NCBI GenBank assembly: GCA_024636975.1 | Contig: JAGXGA010000050.1 | Location: forward strand, 1-64,000 | Length of the DNA: 64,000 bases | Source of the DNA: Mariniphaga sp. | Lineage (GTDB): Bacteria > Bacteroidota > Bacteroidia > Bacteroidales > Prolixibacteraceae | Direction of reading: 5' to 3' | Shown: piece after piece, positions 45,840 through 53,488 of the stretch | Layout: every line of letters begins with the position of its first letter | Position numbering within the stretch: the stretch's first letter is position 1 | The notes under the pieces: model-generated | What the model was told of the DNA's origin: nothing | Database searches by the model: none | Seen by the model: the letters and a program-made list of their open reading frames with translations, nothing else | Program-made: the position numbers and the translations under genes

Positions 45840-47162
45840 CTAAGGATTCACTGTCAAAACAAACCGCTGATAGGCTTTCAACCCCGGGCCAATGGCAGGA
45901 AAATCTGAAGCTTCCACAATGATGTGAATTGTTTCTTGTTTCTCAACTTTGGGAGCTCTGGCTTTGAACGTGTAGCCTTCCTGGTACTGTACATCGAAAC
46001 TACCTTTATAAGATCCTGCTTCCTGATATATCCACCAATAAAAATCAACTATGTCACCATCAGGATCTTTGGTTCCTTCAACACTCAATTCGAAGTTTTC
46101 ACCGCTGTTAACTGTAAGGTTAAAATCATTATTTGCTTTTATAACCGGTGCATGATTGGCCCTATTATATTCAGGAGCCACACACCAATCCAGTCTGGCC
46201 ATGAAGTCTGCATTTGCATCCCGGATCCACAGGGCGTGAGACTGCCGCATAGAACCTCTGTCATGGGAAGCCAGGAAAACTAAAGAATCGGAATCCAATG
46301 GTTCATAACGTCCTCCCCAGCCGCCGTATGTAGGATGTTCATAGCTTCTTAATCCGTTGGGTAAGCAATAAAGAAAAGCAGGACTGTCGCCTTCACTGAT
46401 GTAATCCTGAGGATAAAGAGCTCCCAATACGCCGTGACCGGCCTTTACTTCTCTTGCAACCAGGTCATATGTGTCGGTTTGGCTTTTGTAGTTCCAGGTA
46501 CCAACAAATCCCCAATTCACTATTTTAGTTACTTCCGGATGGAACTGCTCGATGTACGTGCCTGCTCCGTCCTGGTAATCTATATTATGGGTTGTGACTC
46601 TTTTTACAGCCTGCTCGTATTTTCCAGGATGTTCCTGTTTTAGTTTATGAAGAGCGCGTGAAAGGGTATTTGCTCCTCCCCATGCCTGTATGTAAACCGG
46701 TTCATCAGAATCTTCAAGGAGTACAGCAACAATTTTATCAGACCCCGGTGTATCGGCCCATCCGGAAGGATCGCGGTATTGTTGCATACCCGGCCTGTAA
46801 CTTGAACGGGGTGTATCCAAATGATCAGGATCTTCATCGCCGATAAAACTGATGCTGCGGAGAACATCAGCCGAAGGATAGTCTTTGTTGTGAACCAGCA
46901 GGTTGGGGTGGACCTTTTCATATGCATCAAGCATATTTTCCCACCAGTCTTCTTTAGAATGTCCTTCCCTCTGCCATTTTGAATTCGTTTCAATGATTGC
47001 TTTAACATCCAAATCGCAGGTATAAAGCAGGAACCTGATCATTGAACTGTGATCATCAACCTCTCCATCGGTCATTACAATTACCTGCGGTTTATTTTTA
47101 ATCTGATCTGCAAACAAATTTAAATTAAGTGTGAGCAACACAATGGTTAATAAATATTTCAT
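45840..47162 (-). CDS. DUF1593 nucleoside-hydrolase-like protein, long form
   Basis: 440 residues. Signal peptide (1-18). The NH-like domain (about 25-340) carries VMTDGEVDDHSS (Asp32, Asp36, Asp37), VYIQAWGGANTLSRAL, EGDSPAFLYCLPNG and the terminal WGGRYEP. The C-terminal Sde182_C Ig-like domain (about 350-440) contains GTKDPDGDIVDFYWW and ends FVLTVNP. This two-domain layout is that of Saccharophagus Sde182, described as cellulose-binding. Predicted periplasmic, since no T9SS tail is present. It lies 90 bp after the paralogue gene and 23 bp before the glycosidase lipoprotein gene. Confidence 0.85.
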   Translation of the reverse strand: MKYLLTIVLLTLNLNLFADQIKNKPQVIVMTDGEVDDHSSMIRFLLYTCDLDVKAIIETNSKWQREGHSKEDWWENMLDAYEKVHPNLLVHNKDYPSADVLRSISFIGDEDPDHLDTPRSSYRPGMQQYRDPSGWADTPGSDKIVAVLLEDSDEPVYIQAWGGANTLSRALHKLKQEHPGKYEQAVKRVTTHNIDYQDGAGTYIEQFHPEVTKIVNWGFVGTWNYKSQTDTYDLVAREVKAGHGVLGALYPQDYISEGDSPAFLYCLPNGLRSYEHPTYGGWGGRYEPLDSDSLVFLASHDRGSMRQSHALWIRDANADFMARLDWCVAPEYNRANHAPVIKANNDFNLTVNSGENFELSVEGTKDPDGDIVDFYWWIYQEAGSYKGSFDVQYQEGYTFKARAPKVEKQETIHIIVEASDFPAIGPGLKAYQRFVLTVNP

Positions 47163-47184
47163 GTTTTATAATTTTTCATTTTTA

Positions 47185-47224
47185 GGATAAAATATCCGTC
47201 TACGTAGCCAAGTAGAAAATCTAC
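47185..47224. promoter_or_regulatory. Cluster of three small palindromes
   Basis: GGATA-AAA-TATCC (47185-47197), CTACGTAG (47200-47207) and GTAGA-AAA-TCTAC (47212-47224) fill the 90-bp spacer between the two long DUF1593 genes. The two 13-mers share five-base arms and an AAA centre. Could be operator or processing sites; seen directly, role inferred. Confidence 0.35.
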
Positions 47225-47252
47225 CATGAATGGTACAGCAGTATTTATTAAT

Positions 47253-48665
47253 TTAGGGATTTACTGTTAAAATAACCCGCTGGTAGCTTGTGAGTTTTGG
47301 CTCTCCGTCATCAGTTACGGCCACCACAAAATGCATTTCTTTCGGTGAATCGACTACAGGTGCTGTTATTTGCAGCCGGGCATTTTCATTGTTTTCAATA
47401 TTTGTCATCGAAGAGTAGGTTCCGGCTTCGCGGTAAAATATCCATTTATAACTCAGTTTATCACCGTCCGGGTCCTCTGAAACCGCAGCATCTAATAGAA
47501 TTTCTTCACCGGATTTTACTTCGATTTCATTTTCATGATTCAATTTTGTTAATGGCGGGTGGTTGGCATTTTTATAATCACTGATTGTCCAGTCCATGCG
47601 GGCGGCAAAATCGTTCTGGAAATGATTGCGCCAGCGCCAGATCGTGGCAGTGTTGTCGATATACGTTGTTCCATTCACTTCAACAAAATCATCGGAGTCG
47701 GTCCATATCTCGCGTTTTTCCGGTTCATGATAAAACACACGGGTGTGTGGCCGGTATAAGTCATAGCGGCCTCCCCATGAGCCCCAGTTGGGATGTTCGG
47801 ATGAGCCGAGTCCATTTTGGATGAGATACATGAACGAGGGTGAATCGCCCTCCATAATGTAGGCCACGTCGGGGTACTGAGCTCCGAGTGGTCCATGATT
47901 CTGGATGTTATTGTCAACCCAATCGTTATCGACAATGTATGTATTGGCGCCGCTGGGAAAGAAGTAATTACGTTCGCCTGAAATTCCAATCCAGGTTGAA
48001 TAGAAATAACTACCGCCGCTGTTCTCATGGAATCCCGGACTGACAATATAAGGAATTTCCTTAAAGGTATTTCGTATCCACGGACCTGCATTATCCTGGT
48101 CGGAAATGGTGTAAACCCTGATTTTATCAGTGAATTTTTTTACTTCTTCTTCTGAACGTGTTTGCTGCACTTTCCAAAGTGCCTGAGCAAGGCAATTGGC
48201 ACCGCCCCAGATGGGAATCCACACCGGCCTTGGATCCTCTTTGTCTACAATTTGGATAATCCAGTCAGAGCCTTCGGAATCTTTCCCCTCTCCAACAGCA
48301 GCCATTCCAAAATCGGGATAGCCCTTTTTTATTCTTTCTTCCAGGAAGGAATGTGCCGGAAATCCGGTTTCATGTTTTTCAAGGTTATCGCGAACCATTC
48401 CGTAAGCATCTACAATTTCATGAATTCTCCATTCAGCAGTCTGGTCGCGTTGCCAGCAAGAAGTTGTTGCTACAATCCCTTCCACATCAAACTGATTGGA
48501 ATAGAGCAGAAAGCGCACCAGGGATTGTGCATCGTCAGGTTCGTTTTCAATGTCGGTTAAAATTAGAATCCGTGTTTTATCCGGATAAGATTTTAGCTTT
48601 TGTGTAAAAGCATTAAAAGAAAAACTCATTAAAAGCAGGATAGCAATGACCTTCATATTGTTCAT
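47253..48665 (-). CDS. DUF1593 nucleoside-hydrolase-like protein, long form (first in block)
   Basis: 470 residues (MKVIAIL at 48656 is the alternative start). Signal peptide to about residue 21. The NH-like domain shows LILTDIENEPDDAQSL (Asp38, Asp44, Asp45), VWIPIWGGANCLAQAL, then MEGDSPSFMYLIQNG at 271-285 and NWGSWGGRYDL. The Sde182_C Ig-like domain covers about 380-470, with SEDPDGDKLSYKWIFY and terminal VILTVNP. It is the first structural gene after the DeoR-type regulator, with a direct TTTCGATTT repeat between them. Secreted to the periplasm; the true substrate is unknown. Confidence 0.85.
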   Translation of the reverse strand: MNNMKVIAILLLMSFSFNAFTQKLKSYPDKTRILILTDIENEPDDAQSLVRFLLYSNQFDVEGIVATTSCWQRDQTAEWRIHEIVDAYGMVRDNLEKHETGFPAHSFLEERIKKGYPDFGMAAVGEGKDSEGSDWIIQIVDKEDPRPVWIPIWGGANCLAQALWKVQQTRSEEEVKKFTDKIRVYTISDQDNAGPWIRNTFKEIPYIVSPGFHENSGGSYFYSTWIGISGERNYFFPSGANTYIVDNDWVDNNIQNHGPLGAQYPDVAYIMEGDSPSFMYLIQNGLGSSEHPNWGSWGGRYDLYRPHTRVFYHEPEKREIWTDSDDFVEVNGTTYIDNTATIWRWRNHFQNDFAARMDWTISDYKNANHPPLTKLNHENEIEVKSGEEILLDAAVSEDPDGDKLSYKWIFYREAGTYSSMTNIENNENARLQITAPVVDSPKEMHFVVAVTDDGEPKLTSYQRVILTVNP

Positions 48666-48682
48666 TTTTATAGATTTTGAAG

Positions 48683-48701
48683 TTTCGATTTGTTTCGATT
48701 T
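48683..48701. promoter_or_regulatory. Direct repeat TTTCGATTT, candidate regulator site
   Basis: TTTCGATTT occurs at 48683-48691 and 48693-48701, ten bases apart, in the short gap between the DeoR-type gene and the first DUF1593 gene. The TTTCG core is shared with the palindrome at 49553. DeoR-family regulators often bind such repeated TTTC units. Position would allow control of the structural genes. Confidence 0.45.
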
Positions 48702-49466
48702 TTAATCTGCAATTATAAATTCAATTTCATGATCCCGTAAAATTTCTGCTTTGGTTTGATCAATGGAAGCATCGGTGATAATGTAATCTATCAGTGAAAG
48801 TGCTCCCAGACTGGCAAACGCATTTTTGTCGATTTTTGTAGAATCGGCAACCAGATAAGTTGTGTCGGCAGCATCAATCATGGCTTTCTTTACCACAATG
48901 TCGCTCAGGCTGGGGTAGGTGAGGCCCGAGCGCAATGAAATGCCTGCTGTAGCCAGGAACAGCTTGTCAACATGAATGTCTTCGAAAAAATCAGCTGCTT
49001 TTTGTCCGGTTAAGGATAGTGTAGGAGGTTTGAACTCTCCACCGGTGACAATCAGTTCAATACCGGGCTCTGCACCCAGAATGAGGGCGATGTTGAGAGC
49101 ATTGGTTATAACGGTAAGTCCTTTCCTGCCAATTAAATTTTTAGCAATTTCAGTGGTTGTTGAGCCGGAATCGAGAATAATAGTATCGCCTGTTTCGATT
49201 AGTTCCGAAGCTTTTTTGCCGATGAGTTGTTTTTTTTCAAGGTTTTCCTGGTTCAGCAGGGTAATGGATTTTACACTGTCTTCCACGTTCTTCAAAAAAG
49301 CACCACCGTGTTCCCTTAAAATAAAGCCTTCATGTTCAAGCTTTTCAAGATCCTGGCGGATGGTTACTTCCGATACCTTAAATATTTTCGAAAGCTTGAT
49401 GACTTTTGCTGAGCCATCTTCCCTGATGAGTTCCAAAATTTTTTCCCGTCTTTGATTTGCAAACAT
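48702..49466 (-). CDS. DeoR/GlpR-family transcriptional regulator
   Basis: 254 residues, full length for the family. The N-terminal winged helix (MFANQRREKILELIREDG, VSEVTIRQDLEKLEHEGF, LREHGGAFL) is followed by the DeoRC sugar-phosphate sensor domain (about 75-254) with ILDSGSTTTEIAKNL, VITNALNIALIL, LSLTGQKAADFF and LVADSTKIDKNAFASLG. Members are repressors released by phosphorylated sugars. It is the first gene of the 17-kb block, so the likely effector is a phosphorylated intermediate made by the FGGY kinase. Its own promoter region contains a palindromic candidate operator, which suggests autoregulation. Confidence 0.9.
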   Translation of the reverse strand: MFANQRREKILELIREDGSAKVIKLSKIFKVSEVTIRQDLEKLEHEGFILREHGGAFLKNVEDSVKSITLLNQENLEKKQLIGKKASELIETGDTIILDSGSTTTEIAKNLIGRKGLTVITNALNIALILGAEPGIELIVTGGEFKPPTLSLTGQKAADFFEDIHVDKLFLATAGISLRSGLTYPSLSDIVVKKAMIDAADTTYLVADSTKIDKNAFASLGALSLIDYIITDASIDQTKAEILRDHEIEFIIAD

Positions 49467-49489
49467 GGTTGTTTCATTTTCTTATAAAA

Positions 49490-49497
49490 CAAATATA
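49490..49497 (-). promoter_or_regulatory. Candidate -7 promoter box for the regulator
   Basis: On the minus strand this reads TATATTTG, the Bacteroidota -7 consensus, 23 bases before the start codon at 49466. The upstream TTTG box is not clear. Confidence 0.4.
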
Positions 49498-49552
49498 AAT
49501 AAAAAATAAATGAAATAAATAACAAGTAATAAAAAGAGCTGGGAAAATTCTC

Positions 49553-49574
49553 ATTTCGTTTTGCGAAACGAAAT
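49553..49574. promoter_or_regulatory. Palindromic candidate operator
   Basis: ATTTCGTTT (49553-49561) and AAACGAAAT (49566-49574) are perfect inverted arms around TGCG. It lies 86 bp upstream of the DeoR-type gene. The TTTCG half-site resembles known DeoR-family operators and recurs in the direct repeat at 48683. Confidence 0.55.
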
Positions 49575-49660
49575 AAGGTGTTAATGTATTAAGTTAACCC
49601 CCAAAGGTGGAATTTTTTATTATATAAGCACTATAAAGCGCAGCAACAGGATATATAGAA

Positions 49661-49687
49661 ATAAAAAAAAGGCATTTTATGCCTTTT
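49661..49687 (-). terminator. Rho-independent terminator for the sigma-factor operon
   Basis: AAAAGGCAT and ATGCCTTTT (49667-49675 and 49679-49687) form a perfect nine-pair stem around three bases. On the minus strand it is followed by a run of T (A-run 49663-49670). It lies 23 bp past the stop of the small gene at 49710. Confidence 0.75.
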
Positions 49688-49709
49688 GAAAAAACTTTCG
49701 GGATATCCT

Positions 49710-49811
49710 TTAGAGCAATACCCAAAGTAGGATAAGAACTGCCAACAGTCCGAGACCAATTAAAAAAGCAATGCCATTTCCTTTATTCAATTCGTTTCTT
49801 GCCTTTTCCAT
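49710..49811 (-). CDS. 33-residue single-helix membrane peptide
   Basis: Small open frame reading MEKARNELNKGNG then a hydrophobic helix (residues about 14-33, IAFLIGLGLLAVLILLWVLL) and a TAA stop. The layout, a charged head then one membrane helix, is that of real small membrane proteins. It lies 49 bp downstream of the PepSY-like gene on the same strand and is followed by a good terminator, so it would be the last gene of the sigma-factor operon. No name known. The remaining spacer 49467-49660 holds the regulator's promoter and palindrome. Confidence 0.55.
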   Translation of the reverse strand: MEKARNELNKGNGIAFLIGLGLLAVLILLWVLL

Positions 49812-49860
49812 AATATTTTTTTATTATGACGTAAGGCCCCTGCCGAAGTAACGGCAACTG

Positions 49861-50259
49861 TTATAATTTTTCTTTATTCAACAGGTTGGCTGATTCGTCG
49901 AAAAGCAGCAATTTTCGTTTAAAGCCTGAATCCCGGATGATAACTTCAAAAGTCCGGGTACTTTCTCTGAAAATGGCAATTGAATTCATTATCTCACCCC
50001 ATTCCCGACATTTAACTGCAATAATTTCAGGTAATTCCCCGGGCCATAGATTTTTTTTATACCCTAAAAACAATCCATCTTCTGAAAATTGAGCGATATG
50101 TTCAACGTCATCGACATAAAAGATGGCCTCATAGAAGTTTTTTTTATGATCCCATTCAATATTTAAGGCAGTGGGAAAATGTTTAACAAGCAGTTCCTGT
50201 ATTTCTTCCGGAACAGGTTTTGAAACGCCTCCGAATATTTTTGCAAAAAGATTTTTCAT
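49861..50259 (-). CDS. PepSY-like/BLIP-fold small protein
   Basis: 132 residues from MKNLFAKIFG; the frame is open to 50316 but the extra 19 residues look non-coding. VPEEIQELLVKHFPTALNIEWDHKKNFYEAIFYVDDVEHIAQFSEDG is laid out like the Bacteroidota PepSY-like (DUF2874) repeat: an amphipathic helix, a W-x-x-x-x-x-YEA strand, then a strand ending in FSEDG. A second degenerate copy follows (LPEIIAVKCREW to LLFDESANLL). No clear signal peptide. It follows the sigma factor gene, which suggests a co-regulated or modulating role; inference. Confidence 0.6.
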   Translation of the reverse strand: MKNLFAKIFGGVSKPVPEEIQELLVKHFPTALNIEWDHKKNFYEAIFYVDDVEHIAQFSEDGLFLGYKKNLWPGELPEIIAVKCREWGEIMNSIAIFRESTRTFEVIIRDSGFKRKLLLFDESANLLNKEKL

Positions 50260-50318
50260 GATTTTATAGGCATATGATTCTGATTTATTAGACGAAAAAT
50301 ATTTGAAATGTAACAATA

Positions 50319-50888
50319 CTAGTCATTGCCAAACAATTTAAAGTAAAGATACACAACACGCGATCGTGCCCTTTTCAGACGCATTTTCACAGCATCTTCA
50401 CTAATTGAAAGGCTAGATGCAATTTGCCTGGCCGAAAGCATATCCTGGTATTTCATTAGCAGGAGTGCTTTTTCTTCAGGGTGAATTTTTTCGAAGACTT
50501 CCAATAGTTTATCGTAGCTTAATTCATTAATTTCAGCCATCGATTCATCGATAATTTCAGGCAGCTCATTGTTCTGGTTCCAGTTCGGATAATGAAGTTG
50601 CTTTTTTTTCCGGAGATAATCAATAATCATATTGTAAGAAATAGAATACAGCCACGATGAAAACATGGATTTACCCTGATAGCTGTCAAGTTTTTCAAAA
50701 ACCTTGCTTAAAATGTCATTGGCAAACTCTTCAGCCCTTGCATTATTCTTAAGAAAACTGAAACATTTATCTTTCACTTTCGGAAAATAACGGTTGTATA
50801 AAATGGCATAAAGGTCATTTTGTCCTTCCTTCCTGATTTTTTCAATCAGTTGATCATCCGATAAATTATTGATTTTCAGATTATTCAT
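50319..50888 (-). CDS. RNA polymerase sigma factor, ECF type
   Basis: 189 residues. Region 2: RAEEFANDILSKVFEKLDSYQGKSMFSSWLYSISYNMIIDYLRKK pattern (about 47-95). Region 4: HPEEKALLLMKYQDMLSARQIASSLSISEDAVKMRLKRAR (about 140-180), the -35 recognition helix-turn-helix. There is no anti-sigma (FecR-type) gene next to it; instead a PepSY-like protein and a small membrane peptide follow. A divergent coiled-coil lipoprotein operon starts 148 bp away and could be among its targets. Confidence 0.85.
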   Translation of the reverse strand: MNNLKINNLSDDQLIEKIRKEGQNDLYAILYNRYFPKVKDKCFSFLKNNARAEEFANDILSKVFEKLDSYQGKSMFSSWLYSISYNMIIDYLRKKKQLHYPNWNQNNELPEIIDESMAEINELSYDKLLEVFEKIHPEEKALLLMKYQDMLSARQIASSLSISEDAVKMRLKRARSRVVYLYFKLFGND

Positions 50889-51035
50889 GTTTAAACTGAG
50901 AAATTAGTACTAGAATTTTAGGGGAAAATTACATTTTTTTTTAATCCTCCTGTTACTTCGTATTATATGCCCGTCAAAATACTGAATTGAATGCACTGAA
51001 ACATTCAAAAAATTATAACTAAAAATTATTAAGGT

Positions 51036-51629
51036 ATGAAACAAAATCTTTTTGTTTTGATGGTAGTGGCTTTTGCCCTTGTTTTTACAAGTTGCGGTAA
51101 GCTTCCGCAGGTTGAAATTGATGAAGCCAAAGCATCTCTTGAAGAGGCTAAATCAGTCCAGGCTGATCTTTATCTTGCTGATGAATTTTTTGCTCTGCAG
51201 GATTCTCTGAACGCTGTTGTTGTAGCAGCAGAAACCCAGAAGTCGAAAATGTTTGCAAATTACAGTGAAGTTAAAGAAAAACTGACTGCAATTTCTGCAC
51301 AAGGTACTGAACTTGTTACAAAAACCGGAGCGCGTAAAGAAGAAATAAAAAGCGATTTAGCTTCTGCGCAGGTGGAAATTAACAACCTGATACAGGAAAA
51401 CATTCAACTTTTGGAAGTTGCACCTAAAGGAAAAGAAGGCAATGAAGCACTTGAGGCAATTAAAGCTGATATCGAAGGCATCAATTTTTCTGTTTCCGAT
51501 GTTCCGGTGCTGATCGGGAATGGTGATCTTTTAAATGCCCAGACAAAAGTGGAAGCTGCCCGGGAAAAAGCTGCAGCCATTAACACTGAACTGAAAACTG
51601 TTATGGAAAAGTATATGAAAAAAAGTTAA
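51036..51629 (+). CDS. Coiled-coil lipoprotein
   Basis: 197 residues. Lipobox LVFTSC (Cys20), then an almost wholly helical protein rich in A, E and K: KASLEEAKSVQADLYLADEFFALQDSLNAV and a second heptad stretch at 95-120, with a final helix ending EKYMKKS. The N-terminal EIDEAKASLEEAK resembles that of the L,D-transpeptidase encoded next (EMARAALAEAKGK), so the two may share a helical partner or interact. Envelope-attached; a role in peptidoglycan anchoring is inference from the neighbours. Confidence 0.65.
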   Translation: MKQNLFVLMVVAFALVFTSCGKLPQVEIDEAKASLEEAKSVQADLYLADEFFALQDSLNAVVVAAETQKSKMFANYSEVKEKLTAISAQGTELVTKTGARKEEIKSDLASAQVEINNLIQENIQLLEVAPKGKEGNEALEAIKADIEGINFSVSDVPVLIGNGDLLNAQTKVEAAREKAAAINTELKTVMEKYMKKS

Positions 51630-51658
51630 TGCAGGTCTGATATTGATTATTGCACAAT

Positions 51659-51685
51659 GCCGGGGTTATAATCGCCCCGGCTTTT
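51659..51685 (+). terminator. Hairpin terminator or attenuator
   Basis: GCCGGGG (51659-51665) pairs with CCCCGGC (51675-51681) before four T. It lies between the lipoprotein gene and the first L,D-transpeptidase gene, ending only 10 bp before the latter's start, so it could reduce read-through rather than end the operon. Confidence 0.7.
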
Positions 51686-51695
51686 ATATGAAAAA

Positions 51696-52808
51696 ATGAA
51701 AGCCAGAAAGTTGTTTTTACTGAATATTTACCTGTTCGTTGGATTAGCTGTAATTGCATCGGGATATTCTTTGTTTTATTATGCTACAATAAAACCGCCT
51801 CTGGAAGAAATTGAAATGGCACGTGCAGCTTTGGCTGAAGCAAAAGGCAAAATGGCCGGAAAATATGCTGGTGAGTTGTTGAAAGAAGCAGAAGAGAATT
51901 TTGAGCAGTCAATTGAAGAATGGAAAAAGCAGAACAACAGATTATTTATCTTCAGGGATTACACCCGCACTGCCCAGCTGGCTCTTAATTCCTATGACCG
52001 GTCGCTGGTGGCATTGAATGAAGCCGAAAAATCGAAGAATAGGCTAAAGTACAATACAGAGATCAGGTTGCATAAGCTGGAGCAAAAAATTTCATATTTT
52101 GAAGAACACTATGAAACCCTGGCATTGAATCCTGCCAATTATAAGCTTTTTGTTTCTGGGAAAACGAAGTTCTCTGAAGCAATAATTGAATATAAAGCTC
52201 AGGAGTATCTAATTGCGGCCAAACATTTACTGAAAGCAGAAGAAGCCATTAATAAAGCTGAGAAACAGGCCCATTTGAAGCTGGCCGAATTTTACCGTAA
52301 ATATCCCGAGTGGGAAAAAAATATGCAGATGGCTTACCGGCTTTCCAGCAAAGGGCAAACTGTTATTTTAATAGACAAGCTCGATGCTTCACTTATAATT
52401 TTGAAATCGGGCAAAGAATACAAAATGTTCCGGGTTGAATTGGGTGGTAACTGGATGGCCGACAAAATTATGTCGGGCGATAAGGCTACACCTGAAGGTA
52501 TTTATAAAGTCCAGGTAAAAAAAGGCCGCTCCAATACCAAATACCACAAAGCATTGCTGATCGATTATCCGAATATGGAAGATCGAAACCGATACAACAA
52601 ACTGGTGCAGTCGGGAAGGATTACAAAAAATAATGGAATGGGAGGATTGATTGAAATCCATGGAGAAGGAGGTAAGGGCATAAACTGGACCGATGGATGT
52701 ATAGCCATTGAAAACAATGAAATGGATATTGTTTTCAATCAGTGTAATGTTAATACCCCGGTAATAATTGTAGGGGCGCGACAAACCTTTGAGGAATATC
52801 TGAATTAA
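51696..52808 (+). CDS. L,D-transpeptidase (YkuD) with helical stalk
   Basis: 370 residues. An N-terminal membrane anchor (about 7-27) is followed by a helical region to about residue 215 with AALAEAKGKMAGKYAGELLKEA-like heptads, then a YkuD domain. The active site is IEIHGEGG...WTDGCIAIEN with His and the nucleophilic Cys in S/T-D-G-C. The domain makes 3-3 crosslinks in peptidoglycan or attaches proteins to it in the periplasm. It precedes a second YkuD gene by 3 bp. Confidence 0.8.
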   Translation: MKARKLFLLNIYLFVGLAVIASGYSLFYYATIKPPLEEIEMARAALAEAKGKMAGKYAGELLKEAEENFEQSIEEWKKQNNRLFIFRDYTRTAQLALNSYDRSLVALNEAEKSKNRLKYNTEIRLHKLEQKISYFEEHYETLALNPANYKLFVSGKTKFSEAIIEYKAQEYLIAAKHLLKAEEAINKAEKQAHLKLAEFYRKYPEWEKNMQMAYRLSSKGQTVILIDKLDASLIILKSGKEYKMFRVELGGNWMADKIMSGDKATPEGIYKVQVKKGRSNTKYHKALLIDYPNMEDRNRYNKLVQSGRITKNNGMGGLIEIHGEGGKGINWTDGCIAIENNEMDIVFNQCNVNTPVIIVGARQTFEEYLN

Positions 52809-52811
52809 GAT

Positions 52812-53486
52812 ATGGAATCAAAAAGATTAGTAATAAGAAAGCATTCCCTCGTATTTTCCTTTATAGCCGGATTAATCCTTTTTATATCCATCAGCCTGTT
52901 TTTAATTCCGTCATTCAGTTACTGGTTGTTTAGCCTATCAACAAAAACAACTTCCGGCACCATGCCCCTTACGGAAACAGAGTTGAACCATATGCAGCAA
53001 AAAGCTGCATTGCTGGAAAGGAATTTCAACCGTATATCCTCTCCTGGTTATTCATTTCTTATTATTAATACCACCCACAATACATTTGGTTTATACCGCA
53101 ACCGGGAAATGATTGCAAGCGGGCTTTGTTCCACAGGCAGTCTAATCCATCTGGAAGTTGACAGTTTGCAGAGTTGGATGTTTGAAACGCCAAAGGGTCT
53201 GCTGAGGGTGAGGAACAAGATTACTAACCCGGTTTGGCGCAAGCCCGACTGGGCATTTATAGAGGAAGGTATTCAGCCTCCGCCTCCCGGGCATCCATCG
53301 CGTTATGAAAAAGGAGTGCTTGGCGATTATGCCCTCGATTTGGGAAATGGTTACCTTATTCACGGCACGTTGTACCAAAGGCTACTGGGAATGCCTGTTA
53401 CTCATGGTTGTGTAAGGCTGAAAGACACCGATCTGGAGCTGGTATTTAATACTTTGAATATAGGTTCAAAGGTTTATATTTTTTAA
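52812..53486 (+). CDS. L,D-transpeptidase (YkuD)
   Basis: 224 residues. Membrane anchor at about 15-38. YkuD signature GYLIHGTLYQRLLG then VTHGCVRLKDTDLE, giving the His and Cys of the active site. PDWAFIEEGIQPPPPGHPSRYEKG is the loop region common in ErfK/YbiS-type enzymes. It sits 3 bp after the previous YkuD gene and 2 bp before the unknown membrane protein gene, so all are co-transcribed. Confidence 0.85.
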   Translation: MESKRLVIRKHSLVFSFIAGLILFISISLFLIPSFSYWLFSLSTKTTSGTMPLTETELNHMQQKAALLERNFNRISSPGYSFLIINTTHNTFGLYRNREMIASGLCSTGSLIHLEVDSLQSWMFETPKGLLRVRNKITNPVWRKPDWAFIEEGIQPPPPGHPSRYEKGVLGDYALDLGNGYLIHGTLYQRLLGMPVTHGCVRLKDTDLELVFNTLNIGSKVYIF

Positions 53487-53488
53487 TT

